Below, piece after piece: positions 18,088-27,005 of a DNA stretch of 64,000 nt (position 1 is its first letter; each line of letters begins with the position of its first letter). The notes under the pieces were generated by a model. The model saw only the letters and a list, made by a program, of their open reading frames with translations. It did not search any database and was not told where the DNA came from. Made by a program: the position numbers and the translations under genes. The DNA is from Verrucomicrobiales bacterium (lineage in GTDB: Bacteria; Verrucomicrobiota; Verrucomicrobiia; Verrucomicrobiales; DEV007). The stretch spans positions 124,001 to 188,000 of the forward strand of contig DUBC01000052.1 in assembly GCA_012960505.1 (NCBI GenBank), read 5' to 3'.

Positions 18088-19476
18088 ATGAAAATCTGGC
18101 ATATTCTTTTTCTTACTTTTCCCTTTGGTTTGATGCTGAAGGCGCAGGAGCCCAATTATGAGGTCGCGGCCAAATCGATTGAGTCTGATCTGAAAATGGA
18201 ATTGAAGGCCCTCGCAGAACTGCGAGAGGATATTGCCAAAGAAAGACCCGAACTTGCCCAAGAAACTGAGAAAATCGCCTCCGAGCTCCGTGATAAGAGG
18301 AGACGTTCTCAATTAGCAGGACAGGAAAGAGATGCACTGATCCATGACCTTGCGAGCTTATCCTCTGAGGTCCGCTCCTGGAGGGACGAATCCGTTTACA
18401 TTGAGAATTTGCTCAGTGATTTTAGAAAGAATCTTGAAATGCAGATGAGTGTGACAGAAGCCGAATCGGTGAGGCCATTGCTGCTCTCTGCTGATGAGCA
18501 AGGCACTACAGAGGGCTTAGAGTCTCGTCTCGATCTTCTTGACGCGGCAATTGAACGGCTCGGTCAGATGACTGGTCCGCGGTCCCTTAAAGGAAATGCC
18601 TTAGATCCCGAAGGAGTGCAGAAAGAGGGTACATTTGTTGAGGCTGGCCCCATTAGCTGGTTCGTTGCTGATGATAAAAGCACCGCAGGGCTCGTCACCG
18701 AGAATAAGGATCTTAGGCCTCAAGTCATTGAGCGGACTTCACCGGCGAATGCCATTCTCGGACTTGCCGAGGGCAAGGATGTTAACATGCTCTTTGATCC
18801 GACAATGGGTATGGCTCAGGCACTAAATAAAAAGGACGGGTCAGTTCTTGCTCATATCAAGAAGGGCGGGTTCTGGATTTACCCAATTCTAATCATTGCT
18901 TTGATTGCAACGCTAGCAGCACTTTTCAAGTGGCTCCAATTATTGAGAATCAGAGCCATAAGACCATCAGTTTTGAGGAAAGTTATTAATGAGGTCAGTG
19001 AAGGTGATTTGGAAGAGGCCAAGTCTCTCATTGGTCGCAGATCTCATCCTGCTTACAAAGCATTGAGACGGGCCATTGAAACCGAAAGCAAATCACCTGA
19101 GGATATCGAAGAGGCTCTTTATGAAGAATATCTACGCGCGCAGCCAAAACTAGAGCGTGGCCTCTCATGGATAGAAATTGCTGCGGCCACGGCTCCATTA
19201 CTTGGACTATTAGGAACAGTGACTGGCATGATTCATACTTTTAAATTGATTAATGTGTTTGGTACGGGCGATGCGAAGTCCCTCTCTTCTGGAATTTCAG
19301 AGGCCCTTGTCACGACTGAGTTTGGTCTGGTCGTTGCTATTCCAGCTCTAATCATGCACGCGCTACTATCGAGAAAAATAAGTGGGATCCTAGCCGCTAC
19401 AGAAATGGCAAGTATCGCCTATGTTAATGGGTTGAAGGCGAGCCAAAAACTGCAAACAAAGTCCGAAAATGATTGA
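18088..19476 (+). CDS. Long ExbB/MotA/TolQ-family proton channel with periplasmic coiled coil
   Basis: A 462-residue inner-membrane protein. It has a signal peptide (MKIWHILFLTFPFGLMLKAQ), an extended periplasmic domain of about 250 residues with coiled-coil stretches, then three membrane helices. The first helix is in GGFWIYPILIIALIATLAAL. The MotA/TolQ/ExbB core (AAATAPLLGLLGTVTGMIHT and TTEFGLVVAIPALIMHALL) is complete. This long form accompanies DUF3450 in TonB2-type cassettes and probably links proton flow to the periplasmic coiled coils. It begins six bases after the previous stop and overlaps the next gene by eight bases. Confidence 0.88.
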   Translation: MKIWHILFLTFPFGLMLKAQEPNYEVAAKSIESDLKMELKALAELREDIAKERPELAQETEKIASELRDKRRRSQLAGQERDALIHDLASLSSEVRSWRDESVYIENLLSDFRKNLEMQMSVTEAESVRPLLLSADEQGTTEGLESRLDLLDAAIERLGQMTGPRSLKGNALDPEGVQKEGTFVEAGPISWFVADDKSTAGLVTENKDLRPQVIERTSPANAILGLAEGKDVNMLFDPTMGMAQALNKKDGSVLAHIKKGGFWIYPILIIALIATLAALFKWLQLLRIRAIRPSVLRKVINEVSEGDLEEAKSLIGRRSHPAYKALRRAIETESKSPEDIEEALYEEYLRAQPKLERGLSWIEIAAATAPLLGLLGTVTGMIHTFKLINVFGTGDAKSLSSGISEALVTTEFGLVVAIPALIMHALLSRKISGILAATEMASIAYVNGLKASQKLQTKSEND

Positions 19477-20041
19477 ACTCGTACACGAAGAGTTGAGTGT
19501 CCTCGGTACTGAGGGTGGCTGGGTCTTTTGGTGCCTATTAGGACTCGCTTTCGGGATAGCGTATTCCTTACTTTCTATATGGAACCTGTTACGACTTCCG
19601 AGGGCTCCAATTCTTAAAAGCTCGGAATGGAAATGCTTGTTACTGCAAGGGTCCCGTTCTTCAGAAATTTTGGCATTACTTTCCCGGAAAATTGGAGAAA
19701 AGAAATTAGAAGGTCAAATGAATCAGATAGAGGAGGAAATGTTTTCAACGGCCGAGAGGCGAATCCCTTTTGCTTTTGTCCTTATCACTACTGCTCCTCT
19801 AGTTGGTTTGCTGGGAACGGTGAGTGGGATGTTCACCACCTTTGATGGGATGAGCGCGATTGCGTCGACTGGGCCCGACTCGGTCATTTCGAAGGGCGTT
19901 TCTGAGGCACTGATAACTACACAGACGGGTCTCGTCATTAGTGTCCCGGCATATTTTATTCATAATGCCTTGAAGGTCAGGTATGAAAATTTGAGGCACG
20001 GGTTCCAGCAGATTGGGACTGCTCTTCAGAACCAATTCTAG
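19469..20041 (+). CDS. exbB: Biopolymer transport protein ExbB
   Basis: A 190-residue three-helix proton-channel subunit that energises TonB. The first helix is WVFWCLLGLAFGIAYSLLSI. The conserved channel block FAFVLITTAPLVGLLGTVSG and the third-helix region LITTQTGLVISVPAYFIH are diagnostic. It overlaps the long ExbB-like gene and is followed three bases later by exbD. Two channel proteins in one operon are normal for this cassette type. Confidence 0.9.
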   Translation: MIELVHEELSVLGTEGGWVFWCLLGLAFGIAYSLLSIWNLLRLPRAPILKSSEWKCLLLQGSRSSEILALLSRKIGEKKLEGQMNQIEEEMFSTAERRIPFAFVLITTAPLVGLLGTVSGMFTTFDGMSAIASTGPDSVISKGVSEALITTQTGLVISVPAYFIHNALKVRYENLRHGFQQIGTALQNQF

Positions 20042-20044
20042 ATC

Positions 20045-20461
20045 ATGGCTAAGAACTTTCAGAGATGTAGAAAAAAGCTGAGCAGCGGATCCGGAGAGAT
20101 TAATATTTCTCCTCTCATCGATGTGGTTTTTATACTCTTAATCTTTTTTATCGTAACTACTGTCTTCGTAGATGAGACCGGTGTCGAAATCGAAAAGCCC
20201 AGGGCAGCATCTCAACAGGAGTTAGACAAGAACAGCATACTCATTGGTATCACTGCTGAAGGCGGTGTTTACCATGGGGGTCGGGAAATTGGGGTTGGAG
20301 GTGTGCGTGCAGTCGTGGGAAGACTCCTCAAAGGAGATGATCTTCCAGTAGTAATACAGGCTGACCGCAGGACAGCCACTCAAAAGACAGTTGAAGTTTT
20401 GGACGAGGCTAAGCTGGCCGGTGCTGTCAGGGTTTTCGTCTCAACCTTGAATGGAAGCTGA
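20045..20461 (+). CDS. exbD: Biopolymer transport protein ExbD
   Basis: A 138-residue inner-membrane protein with a single N-terminal helix (VVFILLIFFIVTTVFV) preceded by INISPLIDVVFILL, whose Asp is the conserved proton-relaying residue. The periplasmic domain ends with VVIQADRRTATQKTVEVLDE, typical of ExbD. It partners ExbB in the TonB energiser. Confidence 0.92.
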   Translation: MAKNFQRCRKKLSSGSGEINISPLIDVVFILLIFFIVTTVFVDETGVEIEKPRAASQQELDKNSILIGITAEGGVYHGGREIGVGGVRAVVGRLLKGDDLPVVIQADRRTATQKTVEVLDEAKLAGAVRVFVSTLNGS

Positions 20462-20482
20462 TCAAACGATTTTTAATTTAGG

Positions 20483-21217
20483 ATGCAATTAATTAGAAAA
20501 AGGAACCCAATAGTTTTACTCAGGAGCCTGATAGGTAGACTCGTGGGTGGGCTTTTCTTGGTAATCTTATTAATTTCATTTCTCATAATGATGCGCCTCT
20601 TGGATGCGAAGCGGATCCCGGACCGAACTATTAGAACAATGGAAACTGTTCCTGAAATGGCTCCTCCTCCTCCTCCTCCCTTAGAAATTCAGGAAGAGAC
20701 TCCCCCCCCTCCCCCTCCACCATTGCCTAAGCTTGAGTTACAGATTGAGAGTGTAGCCCCTCCATTAATTGCGACCCTTGACTCAAAAATTGACCTCACC
20801 ATGAGGACTGCAGATTTTGAATTAGAATCAAATCCTGAGCTCATACCGTCACCACTTCCAATAAAGACGCCAAAACCCGCAAAGCCGGCACCAGCGCCCA
20901 TTTCAAGGCCAAAAGTTCAGGGACTCGTATCCGTTGGCGATTTGGACTCGAGACCGCGATTGATGAATAGACCCTCTACAAGGTATCCGAGCGCTTTACT
21001 GAGGCGCGGCGTGCGCAGTGGAACTGTTATTCTTGAAGTGGGTATTTCAATGAACGGTAGAGTCAAGGTCAGGAAGGTACTTTCGAGCTCTCACCCTGAA
21101 CTGACAAAGATGGCAACATCCTTTGCATCTAGGGCCCGTTTTTCAGTTCCGAGAAAAGATGGGCAACCGGTCAATGCCATTTACCGTTGGCCGATGACAT
21201 TACAGCCACCGAAATAA
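20483..21217 (+). CDS. tonB: TonB energy transducer
   Basis: A 244-residue protein that spans the periplasm. It has one N-terminal membrane helix (GGLFLVILLISFLIMMRLL), two proline clusters (PPPPPPL near residue 60 and PPPPPPPLP near 72), a Pro/Lys linker and a C-terminal TonB domain (TRYPSALLRRGVRSGTVILE and SFASRARFSVPRKDGQP). It couples the ExbB/ExbD proton channel to the receptor's TonB box. Its stop codon overlaps the next gene's start as TAATG. Confidence 0.93.
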   Translation: MQLIRKRNPIVLLRSLIGRLVGGLFLVILLISFLIMMRLLDAKRIPDRTIRTMETVPEMAPPPPPPLEIQEETPPPPPPPLPKLELQIESVAPPLIATLDSKIDLTMRTADFELESNPELIPSPLPIKTPKPAKPAPAPISRPKVQGLVSVGDLDSRPRLMNRPSTRYPSALLRRGVRSGTVILEVGISMNGRVKVRKVLSSSHPELTKMATSFASRARFSVPRKDGQPVNAIYRWPMTLQPPK

Positions 21218-22587
21218 TGTTAAAAATACAATTCACATTAATGCTAGTATGTACCTGTTTAACAGGGGCTGCACCGCTTCCGATTGATCCGATATGGAAC
21301 ACTGAATCTTTTCGCAAAGCTTTTACTGCTAGTTATGGAGTCGATTCACGGATAGAACCCAAATTGAATCCGGCAGAGAAAGAGGAACTGGATTTGGTCG
21401 CTAAGAAGATGGCTTCAGGGGACCGACTAGGGGCCATATCATTGATGGTTAAGAGTTTACTTTTGGAGAAGAGCCCAGCGATGCTCTTCAATCTTGGGAG
21501 CCTTCAGTTCGAAGAAGGTCAGTCAACTAAAGCAATGAGAAATTTTCGTAAAGCACTTAAAATACAGCCTAATTTTAGAGATGCTCATAGGAATCTCGCA
21601 ATAGCCTATGTTCAAACGGGGGATTATAAAGAAGCGGAACCTAGCCTAAGAAGAGCAATGGAACTGGGGTCGCAGGATGGTCTTACGATGGGTCTTTTGG
21701 GCTATTGTTTGAGTCAGTCCGGGAGATCACATGACGCATTGCAAGCTTATAGGATGGCGAAACTCACTATGCCTGATGAATTACAGTGGCAGTTAGGTGA
21801 AGCAACGGCGCTAATGGACCTTGATGAACTGGAAGAGGCAGCATCGATTTATGAGTACGTTCTGAAGGTGTCTCCAGAAAGAGTTGCGATATGGGTGAAC
21901 TTGGGAGATGTGCATCTTAGGCAAGGACAGCAACTATTGGCCATTGCGGATTTGGAAGTTGCTCGAAGACTCAATGTTCTTGACGCTTCTGCGATTCTTT
22001 CTCTAGGGCATCTGTACTTGAACGAAACGTTGACTGAAAAGGCAATGATTTGTTATCGTCAGGCATTAAAGAATCCGGTTCCCTTACACTTTCAAAAATT
22101 CGCGGATGCAGTTGATTATCTTGTAAGGTATCAGTTGTGGAACCAAGCACGTCAGTTTGTCATGGAAATTAGACAAGCAGCAGACTATGACACACAAATT
22201 AAAGAGGATAGTAAATCGGCCCATCAATTTGAGCGTGCAGGGGCAATGATAGAGATTGAGTTAGGAGACTCTGAAGAAGGAGTTTCTAGGCTTGAATCAT
22301 TGTTAAAAAAGAATCCCCTTGATGGTCTCATCTTGATCACGTTGTCAGAATATTTTGTAGAAAATAAAGAAACTGAAAAGGCACTGATGCTACTTGAGCG
22401 CGCCGCATCTATTGATGAGTTTGCAGTTCAGGCGCAGCGTCGCCGCGGAGAAATTTTAACTCTTCGAGGAGACTATAGTGCGGCCCTGGATGCCTTGAGA
22501 AATGCTCAAGAAATTGAACCTAACAAGGCCTTGGAACAATACATTGAGAGCATAGAAAGATTATCAAAACTACATGAACGCCAATAG
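21217..22587 (+). CDS. Tetratricopeptide-repeat protein of the TonB operon
   Basis: A 456-residue exported TPR protein. The ATG at 21217 overlaps the tonB stop (TAATG) and gives a clean signal peptide (MLKIQFTLMLVCTCLTGAAP); a TTG 30 bases upstream is less likely. Repeats begin near residue 80 with the classic TPR pattern (AMLFNLGSLQFEEGQSTKAM, then RDAHRNLAIAYVQTGDYKEA) and continue to about residue 440, roughly ten motifs. TPR genes close DUF3450/ExbB/ExbD/TonB cassettes in other Gram-negatives; the partner is presumed to be TonB machinery. Confidence 0.88.
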   Translation: MLKIQFTLMLVCTCLTGAAPLPIDPIWNTESFRKAFTASYGVDSRIEPKLNPAEKEELDLVAKKMASGDRLGAISLMVKSLLLEKSPAMLFNLGSLQFEEGQSTKAMRNFRKALKIQPNFRDAHRNLAIAYVQTGDYKEAEPSLRRAMELGSQDGLTMGLLGYCLSQSGRSHDALQAYRMAKLTMPDELQWQLGEATALMDLDELEEAASIYEYVLKVSPERVAIWVNLGDVHLRQGQQLLAIADLEVARRLNVLDASAILSLGHLYLNETLTEKAMICYRQALKNPVPLHFQKFADAVDYLVRYQLWNQARQFVMEIRQAADYDTQIKEDSKSAHQFERAGAMIEIELGDSEEGVSRLESLLKKNPLDGLILITLSEYFVENKETEKALMLLERAASIDEFAVQAQRRRGEILTLRGDYSAALDALRNAQEIEPNKALEQYIESIERLSKLHERQ

Positions 22588-22605
22588 CTTATACTGAAAT
22601 TGTTT

Positions 22606-23844
22606 CTATTTACTAATGCAGTAGAGATTAGAAAAAGTCCTCACAAATAATTTACCATCTGCTACCGCAGGCGTTGCATAGATACCTTCCGAAAATTTAA
22701 ATGAACTTAACAATTCAAGTTTAGCTGAGGCAGCAATGACTGTCATGTCTCCTTCCTTACTAAAGCAGTAAATTTTATTATTTATTAGTATAGGTGAACT
22801 GTAAGGAGCTCCTACAACACGCTCCTGCCATAACACTTTCCCGTCAGACGCTTTTCGGCATGTCATGATACCACCATCGTTAAGTAAAAAAATCATACCA
22901 TTAAATGAAAGGCCCGTAGGCACATAAGGAAGCCCCTTGAGTCCGGCTTCCCATGCTACAGAAGCTTTCTTTCCGTTGACTCTGACAACTGCTGATTCTT
23001 TTCCTCCGGATCCTGAACCTGCAGATACAAAAATTGTATTTCCTGAGATCACGGGGCCACCAACACAGCGTTGAGAAAATCCAGCATCATGCTCCCAGCG
23101 AATCGTTCCTTCAGAAGCATCAATTGAGGTGATTCCATGCGCGGTGCTACTAAAAATAAGTTCTTCGGTTCCGTCATCTGCCTTCCGAGCAACAGGAGTG
23201 CTATAAGCTCCCTTATCATTGGATTCTCGTTCAATTCTCCATTTCTTCTTACCGTTACTTGGATCTAGACCCACAATATAACTTTTCCCTTGTTCACCGT
23301 GGCTACCAATGACCAGAGTATTATTTGCCAAGACAGGCGAAGTTGAGCTTCCATGCTTTGCATAAAATTTTCCAATTTTCTTTTTCCAAATTTCTTTGCC
23401 ATTATGGTCAAGTGCTAGCGCTTCAACTCCGTCCGGTGAGGTCCAAGTAACGTAGACTCTCTCTGCATCACAGCAGGGCGTTGAGGCGGAAAAGTCATTG
23501 AAACGGTGTTGCTTATAAACTTGATAAGTTTGCTTAGTTCTCCATTTTTCTTTCCCGTCCTTTGAGGAAAAAGCAATTATGTACCTGAGGCCTGATGAGT
23601 CTTTGTCAGTGACAGTTAAGAATACTGTGTCACCCCATAATACCGGAGAAGAATGTCCACTACCTGGTAATTCAATGGACCATTTAATATTATCTTTTTC
23701 TATTGTTTCAGGGATTCCCTTTTCTGGTGAATGCCCGGAAGCCCCAGGACCACGGAACTGAGTCCATTCTTGAGCTGAGCTTAGTCCTAGGATAGCTGCA
23801 AAAAGACCAATTTTCAGAAGAATATGGAAAACCTTATTTTTCAT
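22606..23844 (-). CDS. Exported PQQ-type beta-propeller repeat protein
   Basis: A 412-residue protein with a signal peptide (IGLFAAILGLSSAQEWTQF) and an RGPGASGHSPEKGIP start typical of verrucomicrobial PQQ-like proteins. Blades show G-x-x-x-W docking motifs (GKEKWRTK, GKEIWKKK, GKKKWRIE, GKVLWQER). It is a homologue of the gene at 9215. The PQQ ligands of true alcohol dehydrogenases are not apparent. Function unknown. It converges on the TonB operon (18-base gap) and diverges from trpB. Confidence 0.82.
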   Translation of the reverse strand: MKNKVFHILLKIGLFAAILGLSSAQEWTQFRGPGASGHSPEKGIPETIEKDNIKWSIELPGSGHSSPVLWGDTVFLTVTDKDSSGLRYIIAFSSKDGKEKWRTKQTYQVYKQHRFNDFSASTPCCDAERVYVTWTSPDGVEALALDHNGKEIWKKKIGKFYAKHGSSTSPVLANNTLVIGSHGEQGKSYIVGLDPSNGKKKWRIERESNDKGAYSTPVARKADDGTEELIFSSTAHGITSIDASEGTIRWEHDAGFSQRCVGGPVISGNTIFVSAGSGSGGKESAVVRVNGKKASVAWEAGLKGLPYVPTGLSFNGMIFLLNDGGIMTCRKASDGKVLWQERVVGAPYSSPILINNKIYCFSKEGDMTVIAASAKLELLSSFKFSEGIYATPAVADGKLFVRTFSNLYCISK

Positions 23845-23951
23845 CTTTTCAATGTAACCTTTACCGAAGGCTTAGTCACGATGAATAGCAGATTTCCTTT
23901 ATTCTTAGGAGTTATACGCATTTGATACGGACTCGGTCAGGGATTAATGTT

Positions 23952-25181
23952 ATGGTCTTAAAAATGTCAGAACCACTCATTGAAGAACTTCCGGATTCAG
24001 CCGGCCATTTTGGTACATACGGAGGGATGTTTGTTCCAGAGACCCTAATGTCTGCTCTGGAAGAGTTGTCTGATGAATACACTAAAGCAAAATCTGATCC
24101 ACAATTTCGCCAGAAACTTGACGAAATGCTAAGAGAGTATGTGGGAAGGCCAACTCCTCTGACTTTTGCGGAGAGATGGACCGAACTTCTCGGGGGGGCT
24201 AAAATATATTTGAAAAGGGAAGACCTTCTCCATACGGGGGCTCACAAGATCAATAACGCGATGGGACAAATTTTATTGGCGCAAAGGCTCGGCAAGAATC
24301 GAATCATTGCCGAGACGGGAGCTGGTCAACATGGAGTTGCTACGGCCACGGTTTGTGCTCGGTTCGGATTTGATTGTGTTATTTATATGGGAGAAGTCGA
24401 TATGGAGAGGCAAGCGCTAAACGTTGCACGTATGAAATTCTTGGGAGCCGAGGTCCGCGGAGTAGCTGCTGGCCAAAGGACACTTAAAGAAGCGGTCAAT
24501 GAAGCTATGAGGGATTGGGTTACTAATGTTCGGAATACACACTATATCTTAGGCTCGGCTCTAGGTTCACACCCTTATCCTATGATGGTTCGTGATTTTC
24601 ACCGCGTGATAGGCGAAGAGGCTCGTAAGCAGATACTGGAGAGGGAAGAGAGGTTGCCTGATTATCTCGTCGCTTGTGTTGGTGGCGGCAGTAATGCCAT
24701 TGGTTTATTTCATCCATTTCTTGGAGATGACTCCGTTAAGATGCTTGGAGTTGAAGCAGGCGGTCGTGGTATACGTAAGGGCGAGCATGCTGCGCGGTTC
24801 CAAGGAGGAAAGTTAGGTGTTCTTCAGGGTACTAAGACTTGGTTATTGGCCGATGAGGATGGTCAGATAGAATTAACTCATTCAGTTTCCGCTGGTCTTG
24901 ATTATGCTGCGATTGGCCCCGAACATGCAAACCTCAAAGATATTGGTCGGGCTGAGTATACTTATGCTACTGATGATGAGGCATTGGAGGCTTTTCAGGA
25001 AGTGTCTAAGGTTGAGGGGATAATACCTGCCCTAGAAACTGCCCATGGGCTTGCTGGAGTCCGGAAGATTGCCCCAGAGCTCGGAAAGGATGCGCTGATA
25101 ATTTGTAATTGTTCAGGGAGGGGGGACAAGGATGTAGCACAGGCTGCAAAGGCAATCTTTGGAGAGGATGTCTTTGGTTAA
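23952..25181 (+). CDS. trpB: Tryptophan synthase beta subunit
   Basis: PLP enzyme joining indole and L-serine to form tryptophan. It has the beta-subunit signature around Lys99 ([13 protein letters not shown]), the substrate-binding [13 protein letters not shown] and the phosphate-binding GGGSNAIG. I chose the ATG at 23952 because CAGGGA lies about nine bases upstream; ATG 23964 or TTG 23922 are alternatives. The length of 409 residues is normal. No trpA is adjacent, so the trp genes are at least partly dispersed here. Confidence 0.92.
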   Translation: MVLKMSEPLIEELPDSAGHFGTYGGMFVPETLMSALEELSDEYTKAKSDPQFRQKLDEMLREYVGRPTPLTFAERWTELLGGAKIYLKREDLLHTGAHKINNAMGQILLAQRLGKNRIIAETGAGQHGVATATVCARFGFDCVIYMGEVDMERQALNVARMKFLGAEVRGVAAGQRTLKEAVNEAMRDWVTNVRNTHYILGSALGSHPYPMMVRDFHRVIGEEARKQILEREERLPDYLVACVGGGSNAIGLFHPFLGDDSVKMLGVEAGGRGIRKGEHAARFQGGKLGVLQGTKTWLLADEDGQIELTHSVSAGLDYAAIGPEHANLKDIGRAEYTYATDDEALEAFQEVSKVEGIIPALETAHGLAGVRKIAPELGKDALIICNCSGRGDKDVAQAAKAIFGEDVFG

Positions 25182-25225
25182 TTATTTAAAATTTTTCACT
25201 AGCAAATTAAAACTAAAAATCAATC

Positions 25226-26968
25226 ATGAAGCATTACCTACTAGGAATTTTGATGACTTTAATTGGTACTCTTCAATTACCAGGTCAGGAAGGGGATGCC
25301 ACAAAAGAGAATGTTGCTGATGTAATTGATGTTACGGATGAGGATGCTATTGTCAGTTCAATAGGTAAAGCAGTAATGGTTACAGGAAAAGTAAGGCATT
25401 CTGACAGTTCACCTAAGACTGCAGATGTCCGAGTTTGGTTTTCTGATAGTGGTTTCCGCCTCTTAATCAAATCGAATGTTTATGATTCCAAAGAAGACTG
25501 GGGCATTGACGAAGTTATTGGCAAACAAGTTTTTGTTCACGGTAAAGTGATTCGGTCAGGAGACTTTATCCAGATCAACCTCACTTCTCCAGATCAGATG
25601 GCAACGAGCACGGATAACGTTACCAAATTAGAGGCTCCCTCCAATAAGCCGGGAAAGGATGGTCCAGAAAAATTTGAGCCGGTTTCTCCCGGAGCTATTC
25701 TACCCGTGAAGCCAGGGAAGGAGAATCTGGTGCCATTGGCAACTGAGGCAAGGGTCAAGGTGATTTTGGCGATGCATGCTACTGAGGTTCCTACCATGGT
25801 GGTCTCTGAAGTGAAGGCTGAAATTGTTGATGCTGAGGAAGGTGGGCCAATGCAGGCAAGTTTTGAAACCAAGCCTAAACTTACTAATAAACCGATGATT
25901 TCGGTTATGACATATCTTCCCAAAAAATATTTCAGTCAAGGATGGCCAAAAAACAAAGCTGTTCATTTTGTAATTGATGAAATTCAGGCAGACACCGCTC
26001 CTCCAAATTTTGCCTCCGCGTTTCTTATTGAGTGCCTATTAAAAGGCATCAAGGTTCCTGAAAATTTGGTGCTCTTTGCAGGAATGGATGCTGGAGGTGG
26101 GTTAAATTACACAACTGACAAAAAACGTTGTGATGCTTCAATCGGAGAAGCAATTAAGCTGACTGCTGGAGCGGCACAAAAGGCAGGAGTAGATCCGGAT
26201 GAAGGCAAGCTCGAGAGCAATTTTACGACTCCAAGTGCATTGGGCAAAAAGGCCTCAGTAGTAAATCAAAGTTTTTATTTATTAACTAGTAATGTCGATG
26301 ACGGGATCTTGGATGATTTAATACTAGATGACAGTTGGGATGTTATTAATTCTACGCAGGTAATATCTTGTGAACATATTGATGATGCCTTGAATGTTGC
26401 AAGGGAACTTTCAGAAGGATTAGAAACCGGAAAATCTATAATTGATTTGAGTGCGGCGCAGAAAGTTCTTCGTGAACGATCAATACGAATGTTATCAAAT
26501 GCACAGGTATGGAGCAAAGTTGTTGCTGCTGGAAGGGCCAGCAAAAATAATAAGACTGCTTACGCTTATGCACGTTTGAGGACAAGAAAAGTTGCTAAAA
26601 CATATTCGTTAGATCGGTGCCTTTCCCATGTGAATCAACAGATCGTAACAGCAAGGAGCAATTCCTTGGATAAATTTTTAGATCGTGAATTACGTAAATA
26701 TGTAAGGGATCTTTCCAACAAGATGAAGGAGATTCAACCAAAAATTCACCCTAAAGTTGTTCCTGTTCTTGCATCCGCACAACTCTATCTTAAGGAGATT
26801 GCTAACCATTCGGCATCAAAGCGGGACACCGCGGCCAAGGCAAAACCTGCAAAGAAAGAAGGGGACAAAAAAGCAGCTAAGATAGTTCCTGACCGTGTTC
26901 AAGAGGGATATGACATGGCAAAGAAAGCTTATGAGGATGCTAGAGCAGAAGCTCTAAAGACACCTTAA
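25226..26968 (+). CDS. Exported OB-fold/Lon-like protein, probably inactive as a protease
   Basis: A 580-residue protein with a signal peptide (ends near LQLPGQEGD). Residues about 40-125 look like an OB-fold (GKAVMVTGKVRHSD, then QVFVHGKVIRSGDFIQINLT). Residues about 175-395 recall the Lon (S16) proteolytic domain: VHFVIDEIQADTAPPNFASA is where Lon has the DGPSAG serine loop, then LVLFAGMDAGGGLN and a closing VISCEHIDDALNVARELSE. The catalytic Ser position appears to be Pro260 and the Lys is not evident. The C-terminal 150 residues are helical and Lys/Ala-rich. The Lon relation is inference. It follows trpB by 44 bases. Confidence 0.5.
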   Translation: MKHYLLGILMTLIGTLQLPGQEGDATKENVADVIDVTDEDAIVSSIGKAVMVTGKVRHSDSSPKTADVRVWFSDSGFRLLIKSNVYDSKEDWGIDEVIGKQVFVHGKVIRSGDFIQINLTSPDQMATSTDNVTKLEAPSNKPGKDGPEKFEPVSPGAILPVKPGKENLVPLATEARVKVILAMHATEVPTMVVSEVKAEIVDAEEGGPMQASFETKPKLTNKPMISVMTYLPKKYFSQGWPKNKAVHFVIDEIQADTAPPNFASAFLIECLLKGIKVPENLVLFAGMDAGGGLNYTTDKKRCDASIGEAIKLTAGAAQKAGVDPDEGKLESNFTTPSALGKKASVVNQSFYLLTSNVDDGILDDLILDDSWDVINSTQVISCEHIDDALNVARELSEGLETGKSIIDLSAAQKVLRERSIRMLSNAQVWSKVVAAGRASKNNKTAYAYARLRTRKVAKTYSLDRCLSHVNQQIVTARSNSLDKFLDRELRKYVRDLSNKMKEIQPKIHPKVVPVLASAQLYLKEIANHSASKRDTAAKAKPAKKEGDKKAAKIVPDRVQEGYDMAKKAYEDARAEALKTP

Positions 26969-27005
26969 TTCGTTGGTATCCAAAAGAGATAATTGTCGTA
27001 AAAGG

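Noticed and set aside
21187..21217. TTG start for the TPR protein within tonB
   Set aside because: The ATG at 21217 overlaps the tonB stop as TAATG and begins directly at a good signal peptide.
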